19,166 nt of DNA, taken from positions 1 to 19,166 of the forward strand of contig JBDSOC010000092.1 in assembly GCA_039915085.1 (NCBI GenBank). The letters are read 5' to 3'. This document shows positions 1 to 8,081 of this stretch, piece by piece (the first letter of the stretch is position 1; each line of letters opens with the position of its first letter). A program made the position numbers and the translations under genes. Below the pieces are notes generated by a model, which was not told the origin of the DNA, did not search any database, and saw only the letters and a program-made list of their open reading frames with translations. Source of the stretch: JACMLD01 sp039915085. GTDB taxonomy: Bacteria > Bacteroidota > Bacteroidia > Chitinophagales > Chitinophagaceae.

Positions 1-1429
1 AAAGATTTCTCACCGTAAATCCCTGGCCCGGCTCATTCATCAATGCGGCAGCATACACCTGGTTGGCGCCACCTGCCAATGAAAAATCAAAGTAATAGGT
101 GCCAGCAGTCAGCAATGTATCACGGAAATTATTGATGGTATTTAAAGCTGCGGGTGAACCAACGTAACCAACATATGGATCATCGTTAGAGCCACGTTGA
201 AATGGAATTGTATCATATTTTTCCACGGACCGTCCGATGGCGTAGACTATAAAATTAGAAACCGTATTGCCGGAATAGGTCCTGGTTGCACTGGCCATTA
301 TTTCCACATTGATATTACCGGGTGTTGATAAAGTAACGCCTTTGGGGAAATTATAATCATACCCGCCCTGATCAATGGATAAAAATCCATTGGCAGTCAA
401 AAGATCATCTACCCATAAATACACACCTGAATCAGGGTTTGTACAAGTACGGTTAAGCATTAAATGACCGTGCTTATATAATATGTCAACATCGCCTTTG
501 GCATAATCAATTATTTGTGTATCGGGTCCACCAGTTGGGAAAAGTGTTGAATTGGTAACATGTGCGTTTTTTTTGGCTTTCCATACGCGGTTATAGCAAA
601 GCATGTTTCTTTGCGAACCATCGTTTCCGTCCAAAGACATAACGATACTGCAGTTGCCCTGCAAATCAGACCAGATATTGTAATCTTTTACAACCGTTAT
701 CGGGTAATAAATATAATATTTGAAAGCACCCAGGCAAGGCATTGGATCTTTTTTCTGAATACCATTTTCATTGACAAGGCCTCCGCCTTTTATAATTATT
801 GATCCCGACTGGTCTTTACCGTTATATACGTAGAGGTAATCTGTAATATTGTTTTTTATGTAGGCAATATAGAAACCGCCCTCATCATCCGCTATCAACT
901 GTGGTGCTGCATAATTATAACTTTGACCCGCTGCTGTTTGCGCCTGAATATTGCCTGGTCCTGAAAAAACAATGGTACCATCATTTTTTATATGCTGTAT
1001 ACACATTCTCTGCCATTGATAAGTGGCAAGACTGTCATCAGTATAGGTAATATAAAAACCCCCTGCCTTATCGGTAGCGGCCACTGTGCGGTTGCGGTAA
1101 GACTGGTTGGATGAAAAAGTAAAATGCTGGTTATTGGTGCCTGCAGAAATGGGTATACCATTTTCGGCCCATAGCCTGTTGCCCTGCTTATCAAATTTCT
1201 GTGCATAGATTTTTGTATTGTTGTAAAACCCATCGCGTTTGTCTTCCCAAAAAACAATGGTGCCGCCGTCAGGGTAACTGGTGATGCTCATTGTATTTCC
1301 CTGGTCTCCCACTGCAGTACATACCGGCATGTGCAGGCTATCTAAAAAATTGTTATCAGTATTGCTCCATTGTGCGGCTGCAAAAAAAACATTGGAAACA
1401 ATAAAAAGAGAGGTAAAAAATAATTTCAT
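1..1429 (-). CDS. Secreted propeller-like protein, partial (C-terminus beyond left edge)
   Basis: An unbroken reading frame runs leftward from ATG at 1427-1429 to the window edge, giving at least 476 codons with no stop. It begins with a signal peptide (MKLFFTSLFIVSNVFFAAAQ). Residues around 55-90 carry the pattern GGTIVFWEDKRDG then KIYAQKFDKQGNRLW. This resembles the blade repeat (W-D-R-G, then IYAQ-x-x-D-x-x-G-x-x-LW) of exported Bacteroidota propeller proteins. A weaker copy (GGFYITYTDD, CIQHIKNDGTIVFSG) follows, and later GGFYIAYIKN. The right part is rich in Asn, Gly, Thr and Tyr. A C-terminal sorting domain may lie outside the window and cannot be checked. The start is supported by the signal peptide and a TAnnTTTG box 22 bp upstream. 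The gene is alone in its transcription unit here and is preceded by a LytTR-type promoter element. The function is unknown; a surface or secreted binding protein is an inference. Confidence 0.8.
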   Translation of the reverse strand, partial: MKLFFTSLFIVSNVFFAAAQWSNTDNNFLDSLHMPVCTAVGDQGNTMSITSYPDGGTIVFWEDKRDGFYNNTKIYAQKFDKQGNRLWAENGIPISAGTNNQHFTFSSNQSYRNRTVAATDKAGGFYITYTDDSLATYQWQRMCIQHIKNDGTIVFSGPGNIQAQTAAGQSYNYAAPQLIADDEGGFYIAYIKNNITDYLYVYNGKDQSGSIIIKGGGLVNENGIQKKDPMPCLGAFKYYIYYPITVVKDYNIWSDLQGNCSIVMSLDGNDGSQRNMLCYNRVWKAKKNAHVTNSTLFPTGGPDTQIIDYAKGDVDILYKHGHLMLNRTCTNPDSGVYLWVDDLLTANGFLSIDQGGYDYNFPKGVTLSTPGNINVEIMASATRTYSGNTVSNFIVYAIGRSVEKYDTIPFQRGSNDDPYVGYVGSPAALNTINNFRDTLLTAGTYYFDFSLAGGANQVYAAALMNEPGQGFTVRNL

Positions 1430-1451
1430 AACGCAACTTTTATAGGTAAAA

Positions 1452-1521
1452 CAAATCTATCCACATTAAGCAGGGGCGAAAGCAGACAATCGCCCAACGA
1501 CTATTTAAGTAGACGAACAGC
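1452..1521 (-). promoter_or_regulatory. LytTR-type promoter element, copy A
   Basis: Read on the minus strand: half-site GTTCGTCTA (1518-1510), half-site GTTGGGCGATTG (1498-1487), 27 bp, then TAGATTTG (1459-1452). The last is a perfect Bacteroidota -7 box. The GTT cores are 20 bp apart. It drives the partial secreted gene whose ATG is at 1429, leaving a very short leader. Three other copies share the same geometry. Assigning it to the LytTR regulator at 10576 is an inference from the consensus and from proximity. Confidence 0.75.
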
Positions 1522-1533
1522 ATTGAAGAAAGA

Positions 1534-1568
1534 AGAAATCAACCACCAAACTGGGGTGGTTGATTTCT
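1534..1568 (-). terminator. Rho-independent terminator of the 2724-1594 lipoprotein pair
   Basis: This is a perfect 14-bp inverted repeat (1534-1547 with 1555-1568, stem GGTGGTTGATTTCT on either strand) around a 7-nt loop. It lies 25 bp past the stop of the lipoprotein gene ending at 1594. On the minus strand it is followed by a pyrimidine-rich run (TCTTTCTTC). It separates this unit from the promoter element of the next leftward gene. Confidence 0.8.
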
Positions 1569-1593
1569 AAACAACGCAAAAAGAGAATGCAGG

Positions 1594-2076
1594 TTATTTC
1601 ATAGAAATGCGAAAGAATCCATCTGTTACTTCAAATATTTTGGATGAACCCTTACTGTTAGCTGTAAAGTGGAATATACCTTCTACCCAGTCGCCATTCA
1701 CTTTTATAATTTCCATTCCGCCTGTTCTGCCACCATAAAAATTATCATCACCGTCTATGGAAAGATCAACAGCATTGCTTTCTCCAAAATTTGTTTTTTC
1801 ACCCATCTTATGATAATAGGGTAAACCTATATAAGCATTTTTATAATAGCCAATGATCCTTCCGGCTGCTTCAGGTGGCATGAGGGAAGTTGCCATCCAG
1901 GCTTTGCCATTTATTTTGGCGGTCATAGTCCAGCCACCTTCTTTGGCAGGTATGGTACCGGGTCTTGCAGATTCAATCGCATTTTTTTCAGCTATTGCTT
2001 TTTCTTTAACTGTTTGCTGACTATTGCAGGAACTAATCAGACATAGCATGATGAGGGAAATAATTGAAAGTTTCAT
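1594..2076 (-). CDS. Small lipoprotein, unknown function
   Basis: A 160-residue protein. It has a lipoprotein signal (MKLSIISLIMLCLISSC) with the lipidated cysteine at residue 17, so it should be anchored in the outer or inner membrane. After a charged linker (about 22-45) comes a compact domain starting WTMTAKINGKAWMA. That opening (a strand, then INGKxW) is like small Bacteroidota lipoprotein families such as DUF6252, which often end in a strand resembling DGFFRISMK. The family match is by eye only. The gene starts 9 bp after the stop of the upstream lipoprotein (2086-2724), so the two are co-transcribed, and a strong hairpin follows. It therefore falls under promoter element B. No catalytic motif is visible. 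Confidence 0.85.
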   Translation of the reverse strand: MKLSIISLIMLCLISSCNSQQTVKEKAIAEKNAIESARPGTIPAKEGGWTMTAKINGKAWMATSLMPPEAAGRIIGYYKNAYIGLPYYHKMGEKTNFGESNAVDLSIDGDDNFYGGRTGGMEIIKVNGDWVEGIFHFTANSKGSSKIFEVTDGFFRISMK

Positions 2077-2085
2077 AGCTTTTAT

Positions 2086-2724
2086 TTATTGTTTTGTTGC
2101 CTGCCATGTAAATACGGAATTATCAATACTTCCTTTCATTTTGCTGCCCGAAACAATAATTCCAAAAAAAATTGTGCTGATGCGAATAACTGAATTTGAT
2201 GAATACTTTGTATAAGTATATGTTTTGACGGGCGTTTTTTCTAAGTTAATGGTAGCTTGTAAGCCCGTTTTAAAATTAAGTTGTAATGCTTTTGTTGGAA
2301 CCTGTGTATTGCCGTTCCATACCGTATTGTCTAAAGTTGTAGTTGAGTTAACAGTTATCTCGCCACTTTTAATTTCAGAAGCGCCAGTGTTGTCTGTAAT
2401 ATTAACCAGGTTATCATCATCAGAAATATCCGCTTTTATTTGTGTAGTGTTTCCATCGAAAGTTATAGTAACCTGTTTGTTGTTTAAAGCCCAGTGACCA
2501 GTATAATCTCCCTGGAACTGGCTCCATGTTAGTGTGTTATCTGTATTAAAATGTACGCTGTAATACTCTGGCGTTTTGCCGGTATAGGCAAGCTCTCCCC
2601 ACCAGGTTTTGTCTTTAATGGATGCACTGTAATCTTTAGGTGCATCACCATTGCTTTTTTTGCAACTGAATAAAATTCCTGTTATAATTGCTATGATTGG
2701 TATTATGTGCAGATATTTTTTCAT
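2086..2724 (-). CDS. Two-lobed lipoprotein, paralogue of the 9692-10372 gene
   Basis: A 212-residue lipoprotein. The signal MKKYLHIIPIIAIITGILFSC puts the lipidated cysteine at residue 21, followed by KKSNG. The mature part seems to have two related beta-rich lobes. Lobe 1 (about 33-100) has the pattern KDKTWWGELAYTG, FNTDNTLTWSQF, GHWALNNKQVTITF. Lobe 2 (about 125-210) starts LDNTVWNGNTQ and continues KALQLNFKTG. The lobe opening (W-x-G), the strand ending TxTW or LNF, and a closing W suggest a small lipocalin-like or calycin-like barrel, but no named family was recognised. The lipoprotein at 9692-10372 has the same order and the same CKKSN start. This is the first gene of a two-gene unit under promoter element B. 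A ligand-binding or surface role is inferred, not shown. Confidence 0.85.
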   Translation of the reverse strand: MKKYLHIIPIIAIITGILFSCKKSNGDAPKDYSASIKDKTWWGELAYTGKTPEYYSVHFNTDNTLTWSQFQGDYTGHWALNNKQVTITFDGNTTQIKADISDDDNLVNITDNTGASEIKSGEITVNSTTTLDNTVWNGNTQVPTKALQLNFKTGLQATINLEKTPVKTYTYTKYSSNSVIRISTIFFGIIVSGSKMKGSIDNSVFTWQATKQ

Positions 2725-2772
2725 TGTCTTTATTTTTCATTGACAAATATTTTTTCCCACCAGTATATAAGA

Positions 2773-2842
2773 CAAAAATATATTTAACCGGCACGGGTAA
2801 AATGCGCTAATAGCTGAATAACCTTTAAACTAGACGAACGAC
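2773..2842 (-). promoter_or_regulatory. LytTR-type promoter element, copy B
   Basis: Minus strand: half-site GTTCGTCTA (2839-2831), a second half-site with one core mismatch, ATTCAGCTATTA (2819-2808), 27 bp, then TATTTTTG (2780-2773), a perfect TAnnTTTG box. The cores are 20 bp apart, as in the other copies. The element is 48 bp upstream of the lipoprotein ATG at 2724. It is the weakest copy because the second core reads ATT instead of GTT. Confidence 0.7.
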
Positions 2843-2876
2843 CCGGTTTAAACTCTGGAAGCGGAGCAAAGGATAT

Positions 2877-2914
2877 AAAAAACAGGGTATAAAGAACTTA
2901 TTCCCTGTTTTTTT
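2877..2914 (-). terminator. Rho-independent terminator ending the six-gene operon
   Basis: An inverted repeat AAAAAACAGGG (2877-2887) pairs with CCCTGTTTTTT (2903-2913) around a 15-nt loop. On the minus strand the stem ends in a T run, 35 bp past the stop of the gene at 2949. It is nearly symmetrical, so it could also work on the plus strand. It closes the operon that starts at 9332. Confidence 0.8.
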
Positions 2915-2948
2915 ATGCAGGCTTTTTATAACAATGTGCAGGTGTTTA

Positions 2949-3815
2949 TTAAAAGGAACGGATGGCCCAGGTCCAGAAGCCGCTACCGTTTTTATCATAG
3001 GTGGACTGGGCGCCGGTAGTAAAAGACTGTATCCACACTTCGGTATTGCTGTTCTCGCTGGAAGTCCAGATATATCCTGTTGGCGGTAAACTGGAGATTT
3101 TATTTCTTGCCAGGTATAACTTGTTCATCTCATCCTTGCTGGGCAAATACCAATCGTCGTAAATGCCTTCCTTCTCAGTAAAACATGCGTTGGCTGCATA
3201 AGTGCCCGGTTTCTGGGTTGCTACAATAAGCGCTGTATTTGCGCTTCCTGTACCCAGTGCGGTTGCTTTGGCACCGGTTGTAATAAAAGTTGTTGAAGGG
3301 AACCACTTTATTCCGTTTGAGGTTAAGGGCGACGCAATAATGCCATGGGCCGGACCGTCTGTATAACCTGGATCACCAGGCTGAAGAATATATGCAATCG
3401 ATCCTCCCTGGTAAAGCTGTCCTATTTCCAATGCTGAAAATATTATTTTATTCCCATACGCAGTGCCCAAACTATTTGTGGCGTAGGCCCGCACGTTATA
3501 AACAGCAGCGCTGGTTAATCCTGTAAGGGAACTTGTAAATGAGCCTGTACCGTTTCCGTCCACAGTTTTATTATCGGAAATGGTAGGTTCATTTTTTGTA
3601 CTCCAGCAAACGCCGCTCGAAGAAATCGTTGCTCCTCCATCACTTGTTATATTTCCCCCGCATGCAGCTGTTTTTTGTGTAACAGCCGTTATAGCGGTTG
3701 TTGTTAAAACAGGTAAATGTACTGCGGCGCTGTTGTTGCCATTATCCTTTTTACAGCCGGTGGTAACCATCATAACCAATCCTATTGTCAGGATTATAAT
3801 TATATTCTTTTTCAT
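2949..3815 (-). CDS. Lipoprotein with Fn3-like domain and DUF1566-type C-terminal domain
   Basis: A 288-residue protein. The lipoprotein signal MKKNIIIILTIGLVMMVTTGC has its cysteine at residue 21, followed by KKDNG. Residues about 34-125 form an Ig/Fn3-like module common in Bacteroidota surface proteins, with PVLTTTAITAVTQKTAACGG, SSSGVCWST and YNVRAYATNSLGTAYGN. Residues about 130-288 look like DUF1566 (Lcl-type): a GGSIAYIL opening, HGIIAS, a repeated TG and GTGxxNT stretch, DDWYLPSKDEMNKLY, YIWTSSEN and the ending WAIRSF. That fold is C-type-lectin-like, so carbohydrate or protein binding at the cell surface is plausible. This is the last gene of the operon, 66 bp after the metalloprotease, and is followed by a strong terminator. 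Confidence 0.87.
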   Translation of the reverse strand: MKKNIIIILTIGLVMMVTTGCKKDNGNNSAAVHLPVLTTTAITAVTQKTAACGGNITSDGGATISSSGVCWSTKNEPTISDNKTVDGNGTGSFTSSLTGLTSAAVYNVRAYATNSLGTAYGNKIIFSALEIGQLYQGGSIAYILQPGDPGYTDGPAHGIIASPLTSNGIKWFPSTTFITTGAKATALGTGSANTALIVATQKPGTYAANACFTEKEGIYDDWYLPSKDEMNKLYLARNKISSLPPTGYIWTSSENSNTEVWIQSFTTGAQSTYDKNGSGFWTWAIRSF

Positions 3816-3881
3816 TTTTCTTTTTTTTAATGGTGATTTAGTGCAATAAAAAGCCGTAAGCAGATTTTATTTTGAATATTA

Positions 3882-5003
3882 TTATTTACAACCAGTTGAA
3901 CTGATAATAATTCTTCCTGTTGTTACCGATGCATGAAAACCTTTATGCAACCTGATGGTTTGGGCACCGATACCGGCTTTCAGTGTTCCGGATAAATCTA
4001 CATTGCCCGAAGTAGAAATGGTGCCAAAGGCTGTCCAGAAAAAGCTTGCCCTGTTTTTGCTAACAGGCGTAATGGTATAATCAATAAGGTCTGTTCCGCA
4101 TGACAAGAGAAACGCGTCGGTTGATAAGGAACTATACAGCCTGTTGTACTGACCCAGGGTAAGGTACAGTTTGGGAATACATGAATTGGTTACTACTGAT
4201 GTCCAGTAAGACATCAGGTTGGTATATGGCGGAATATAATTTTTTTCCCCATTGGGATCAGTGCAATATCCCTGGTAGGTGCAACCGTTCACAATAAAAC
4301 AAGCTGTGCCATTAAAGACATAGGGATCGGCCGGTGTATCTGTGATCAAATCGCCGGAGCTGGAAGAATTACCTCCATCAATATTTTCTAAGCCACGGCT
4401 TTTTTCAAAAGTATGTAACAGCCCCATGCAATGTCCCACTTCATGAGATATCGTTCTGCCCGGACCAATATTGGGTTTTGAAATAAGACAAATTGTGCTG
4501 GGGATGGACAGGCTGGTACCGCCAATGCCACAATTATTGGCGCATGCAGTGTTGACACCATTAATTTTTTGAACATAAAATATATTAATACAGCTGGTTT
4601 GCCTGTATGGGTCAAATAATACAGGGTCATCTGTATTTTTAATAAAATTGTTATTGAGTTTAGTGCTGTTCATATAATCATAACCTGCAAAGCTGAAGCA
4701 TATACCAGCTGCTGCATAATCTGTTCTCAACGTGTCAAACTCCTGCTTCAGCATTTGCGGTGTAATAGTGGCATTGGTTCCATTGTCATCCGTTCCGATA
4801 TGAAAGAATATCCGTATCAAAAAGCGCGGTGCCTGTACGCGTCCATTTTTCTTGTTGACGGTTTCAAATTGCATGGCTTTTCTTAATGCGGCAGTATCTA
4901 TTTTTACGCCGTCGCAGGGAAGCAGCGTTTGTGCCGAAACGTGGGTAACTGTAAATAGCAACAGCTGTGCGATAATAATCCTTATTATACTATTTGTTTT
5001 CAT
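3882..5003 (-). CDS. Secreted zinc metalloprotease, M43 (pappalysin)-like
   Basis: A 373-residue exported protein with a signal peptide (MKTNSIIRIIIAQLLLFTVT to about residue 24, ending SAQ). The zinc site is the extended metzincin motif HEVGHCMGLLH: His187, Glu188, His191 and His197. The Met-turn is TNLMSYW with Met264. DLITDTPADP (about 218-227) is the conserved stretch seen between these motifs in M43 proteases. Several cysteine pairs suit an extracytoplasmic protein. The C-terminal 50 or so residues (SGNVDLSGTLKAGI, TIRLHKGFHASV) resemble the short beta-stack repeat (the 3-coathanger type) found at the end of Bacteroidota secreted proteins. No clear T9SS CTD is present. Its ATG lies inside the 3' end of the preceding gene (14-bp overlap), suggesting translational coupling. 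The substrate is unknown; processing of co-expressed surface proteins is a guess. Confidence 0.9.
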   Translation of the reverse strand: MKTNSIIRIIIAQLLLFTVTHVSAQTLLPCDGVKIDTAALRKAMQFETVNKKNGRVQAPRFLIRIFFHIGTDDNGTNATITPQMLKQEFDTLRTDYAAAGICFSFAGYDYMNSTKLNNNFIKNTDDPVLFDPYRQTSCINIFYVQKINGVNTACANNCGIGGTSLSIPSTICLISKPNIGPGRTISHEVGHCMGLLHTFEKSRGLENIDGGNSSSSGDLITDTPADPYVFNGTACFIVNGCTYQGYCTDPNGEKNYIPPYTNLMSYWTSVVTNSCIPKLYLTLGQYNRLYSSLSTDAFLLSCGTDLIDYTITPVSKNRASFFWTAFGTISTSGNVDLSGTLKAGIGAQTIRLHKGFHASVTTGRIIISSTGCK

Positions 5004-6312
5004 TGCTGCTGGCTTTTAATGCAGTTACTTCTTTCTTCAGTTCAATCACGTACAATGTCAGTTCCTCAATTTTTTCCATCATTTTTTTCTGTACGTCTCC
5101 CATATGCAATCCTTTGTCTTCTATTTCTTTTGCAGAAGGAATATTGGGCAGGTGTTTATTGATCTGTATGAATTTTTCCACCTCATCCAGCGGGTGGAGC
5201 TTATATTTTTTATCAAATACATAGTCGGCCCAGTCGGAGTCAACAATTACTTCCTTGGTGCGTATGGTACCGTTTACCGCAAGTTTTTCAGTAGGATTTA
5301 ATGTGCCGATGCCAACATTGCCGGTGTTAACATTCATTATCAACCCCCATCCGCTGATGCTACCAAACAGGCCTGTACTGAAGTCATCAGCCATACCCAT
5401 AAATGCAATGGGACTTGTATTCTTACTGTCGTTTAACCACAGACCGGCACTCAGGGCAGGGTTTTCACTCCTTATTCTTATCCTGCTGCCAACATCCAGT
5501 TTATAAATGGGATTATCACCTACTGCGCCAATGCCTACGTTTCCGGTTGCTGAAGCTATAAAAATAACAGAATTACTATTGGAGAAGATGCGCATGTTGG
5601 TATTGGAAAAAGTGCCGATGCCTGCAGATGTACCACCCATCCTTGTTTTCAGGATATTGCCATTCTCACCTATATGTGATATGCCATCCGCGTTATTGGT
5701 GGTTTTAACCGTTAGCCTGCCCACAGCACCTACGTTATTATCACCCACTACCACGTCTCCTGATGGATAAATAGACATTTTTCCACCACCGGGCCCTGCA
5801 TTGAGGCGGAATGCATGATTAGTAGTTGTTCCGATTGCTGCTGACACACCACCTATTCCTTCACTTACTATTATCGAATCAATTCCATTTACCTGGCCTG
5901 TATGTGTCCATCCGTTGGTGTTAATTCCGGTTTGTATAGAAAGCTTTGTAACAGGTGTATTTGTTCCAATACCTACATTGCCGGTGTTATTATTATAAAT
6001 ATGGGTGCCGTTTAACGACCAATTAGAAACACCAGTGCCTGTTGCCACCAGTTCAACCCATACATTGCCGTTATAGAACCAGAAACTGGTTGTTTCATTA
6101 TCAAAAACAAGCAGGCCTTTGGCGGGCGCAGCAATGGTTGTCCGCTGTGCACTGGTCATGCGTGGTACCAGCATGCCTTTACTGGTAGCGCTCACATCCA
6201 GCATAGCACTTGCATCGGGTAATGCACCAGTGGCATTAATCCCGATGTTTTGAGAAACTGCTTTTTGCTGAAAACAACAATACAGGGAAATCAGAAATAA
6301 ATACTTTTTCAT
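4990..6312 (-). CDS. Secreted surface protein with coiled-coil tail, related to tail-fibre-like proteins
   Basis: A protein of 440 residues from ATG at 6312. A longer frame opens at TTG 6357, but only the 6312 start gives a clean signal peptide (MKKYLFLISLYCCFQQKAVS). The next 70 residues (QNIGINATGALPDASAMLDV, GMLVPRMTSAQRTTI, GLLVFDNETTSFWFYNGNVW) are a module shared almost word for word with the upstream gene at 6347-8074. The middle has repeated strands of the type NTGNVGIGTxNPxxKL, typical of Bacteroidota fibre-like surface proteins. The end (INKHLPNIPSAKEI, MGDVQKKMMEKIEELTLYVI) is a conserved trimeric-looking tail with a coiled coil. It replaces the S74 chaperone seen in its neighbour, as no S-D-x-x-x-K motif is present. 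It starts 34 bp after the preceding stop. An adhesive or structural fibre is the likely role. Confidence 0.85.
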   Translation of the reverse strand: MKKYLFLISLYCCFQQKAVSQNIGINATGALPDASAMLDVSATSKGMLVPRMTSAQRTTIAAPAKGLLVFDNETTSFWFYNGNVWVELVATGTGVSNWSLNGTHIYNNNTGNVGIGTNTPVTKLSIQTGINTNGWTHTGQVNGIDSIIVSEGIGGVSAAIGTTTNHAFRLNAGPGGGKMSIYPSGDVVVGDNNVGAVGRLTVKTTNNADGISHIGENGNILKTRMGGTSAGIGTFSNTNMRIFSNSNSVIFIASATGNVGIGAVGDNPIYKLDVGSRIRIRSENPALSAGLWLNDSKNTSPIAFMGMADDFSTGLFGSISGWGLIMNVNTGNVGIGTLNPTEKLAVNGTIRTKEVIVDSDWADYVFDKKYKLHPLDEVEKFIQINKHLPNIPSAKEIEDKGLHMGDVQKKMMEKIEELTLYVIELKKEVTALKASSNENK

Positions 6313-6346
6313 ACGAAGGTTTTGAACGTGAAAAGAAATTGATCCA

Positions 6347-8074
6347 TCATTTGGCAACCCTGCTATTTTCTAACGCCGCCAGCCTGTTTTTCAGCTCTTC
6401 TATCATTTTTTGTTGTTCCTGCATGGCTTTTACCAATGGAACAACAAACTGTTCATAACTGAGGGTATATAACTGGTATTGATTTTTAGGAGCCACATAG
6501 CCGCTGAAATCATAATGAGATTCTTTAGCGGCCTTTTCAACTTCCTGCGCTAAGAACCCGCTGTACTTTATTTTTTCATTGTCATATTTACCAGGAAAAT
6601 CAGGTGTTTCTTTGTTGCCGCTTAGTTTAATAATTGCTTTGTTGCTGATATGATAAGTAACAGGGCGCAGTTTTAAAATAAAATCCAGCCCCTTTACATC
6701 TTCTGCAATGGTATTTTTAATGCGGGCATCCGAGAAAGTACTCCAGGTTACTTTGCCCCCAATCCATGCCGTACTGGTATTGCCAATGAACGCCTGGTTC
6801 TGGTAGCCGTTTAAATAATCATCGTTGCCTATGCTGATGGTATTAAAAGTATTGGCAGCATATGATGCAGTACCCGACCCGAAACCGATGGCAATATTTT
6901 TATTACCGTTTAAATTTGCATTGAGCGCATTTGAGCCAATGGCTATATTGTCACTCCCCGTTCTACCGAATTGCATCGCCTGGAATCCTATTGCAATGTT
7001 ATAGTTGCCTGAAGTATTGTACTGAAGAGCAGACGTTCCATAGGCGGAATTGTTATTTCCGGTTATATTAAAATCCATGGCATCTGCACCGGCAGCTGTA
7101 TTTGACCCACCGGTGGTATTGCTGGCAAGCGCTGCCAATCCAACTGCGGTATTGTAATTTCCGGATGTATTGCCACGTAAAGTCCTGCCTCCGATGGCTG
7201 TATTCATCATGCCAGTGGTATTAGCGAGTAAAGAATTGTAACCGACAGCGGTATTTTCCTCGCCATTGTTGCTGGTCAGCGCATGGTAGCCAACCGCTGT
7301 ATTGTTATTGCCGGTGCTGTCATTGTACAGGGTCTCACTACCTATCGCCGTATTGTTGTTAGCGGTTTTACTGTAATAAAGCGCGGTTGAGCCTACCGCA
7401 GTATTGTATAATCCGGCTGTATTGCCATACATCGCGCCTGCACCAATTGCCACATTGCTTCCCCCGCTAATGTTTGAAAGCAATGCATTTGATCCAAATG
7501 CGGCATTGAACAACCCGTTGATATTGTTAGCAAGTGCGTAATGTCCATTAGCTGTATTGAAATTGCCATCTTTATTGGCAAAGAGTGTATGTTCACCAAT
7601 GGCAGTATTTGCGGTGCCGGTAGTGCCGGCATTGCCCGCACCCATTCCCAGAAATAAATTACCACTTGTTGGATGTATAGCGCCGGCCCAGGTATTGTTA
7701 ACCCTGATGCGCAAAGATTGTGTATCGGTTGTTCCTATAAAACTACTGTCTGCCTTTGTGCCCGTGTTGCCGCTTAATCCCCAACCGCTGTTACTAACAA
7801 TAGCCCCGCCTAATTGCAACCAGGCAGATCCGTTATAGTACCAAAAATTATTATTGCTGTTATCAAAAACCATCAATCCTTTTGCAGGTGATGGAATGGC
7901 CGTTCTTTGCGTGGCAGTCATTCTTGGTATTAATATGCCTTTGCTGGTATCACTTATATCCAGCATAGCGCTGGCATGCGGGGTTGCACCTGTTGCATTA
8001 ATGCCAATATTCTGGGAAAAAAGTTTTTGCTGCAAACAAAAAACAACTATCAGTGCCAGTAAAAATATTTTCAT
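6347..8074 (-). CDS. Surface fibre protein with 17-residue NTAIG repeats and peptidase S74 (endosialidase chaperone) domain
   Basis: A 575-residue protein. It has a signal peptide (MKIFLLALIVVFCLQQKLFS), then the shared module (QNIGINATGATPHASAMLDI to about 88), then a long repeat region (residues 156-392) of fourteen units of about 17 residues. The unit pattern is N-T-A-x-G-x-x-A-L-x-x-N-x-x-G-x-x, similar in style to YadA-type head repeats. Residues about 445-575 are a peptidase S74 or endosialidase-chaperone domain: SDARIKNTIAED, LRPVTYHI, YSGFLAQEVEKA, and a C-terminal coiled coil. Ser448 and Lys453 are five residues apart, like the Ser/Lys pair that cuts phage endosialidases. Self-cleavage after trimerisation is therefore plausible. 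It starts 7 bp after the T9SS-sorted gene. No phage genes are nearby, so a cell-surface trimeric fibre fits better than a phage tail. Confidence 0.88.
   Translation of the reverse strand: MKIFLLALIVVFCLQQKLFSQNIGINATGATPHASAMLDISDTSKGILIPRMTATQRTAIPSPAKGLMVFDNSNNNFWYYNGSAWLQLGGAIVSNSGWGLSGNTGTKADSSFIGTTDTQSLRIRVNNTWAGAIHPTSGNLFLGMGAGNAGTTGTANTAIGEHTLFANKDGNFNTANGHYALANNINGLFNAAFGSNALLSNISGGSNVAIGAGAMYGNTAGLYNTAVGSTALYYSKTANNNTAIGSETLYNDSTGNNNTAVGYHALTSNNGEENTAVGYNSLLANTTGMMNTAIGGRTLRGNTSGNYNTAVGLAALASNTTGGSNTAAGADAMDFNITGNNNSAYGTSALQYNTSGNYNIAIGFQAMQFGRTGSDNIAIGSNALNANLNGNKNIAIGFGSGTASYAANTFNTISIGNDDYLNGYQNQAFIGNTSTAWIGGKVTWSTFSDARIKNTIAEDVKGLDFILKLRPVTYHISNKAIIKLSGNKETPDFPGKYDNEKIKYSGFLAQEVEKAAKESHYDFSGYVAPKNQYQLYTLSYEQFVVPLVKAMQEQQKMIEELKNRLAALENSRVAK
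6899..7609 (-). repeat. 51-bp tandem coding repeat (14 units) in the S74 protein
   Basis: The region codes for residues 156-392 of the S74 protein: fourteen consecutive units, thirteen of 17 residues and one of 16 (the NTAVGYHALTSNNGEE unit, about residues 258-273). A partial fifteenth unit (NIAIGFGSG) follows. The DNA copies have diverged, so the repeat is old and clear only at the protein level. The N-x-A-x-G positions are the fixed ones and the others vary. Confidence 0.85.
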
Positions 8075-8081
8075 GTATTAT

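Noticed and set aside
6899..7609. CRISPR-like or minisatellite array
   Set aside because: The 51-bp periodicity is a diverged protein repeat in one open frame, with no identical repeats and spacers.
6347..8074. Phage tail fibre or prophage remnant
   Set aside because: S74 domains occur in phages, but no other phage gene is nearby; the protein has a signal peptide and sits in an operon of exported proteins.
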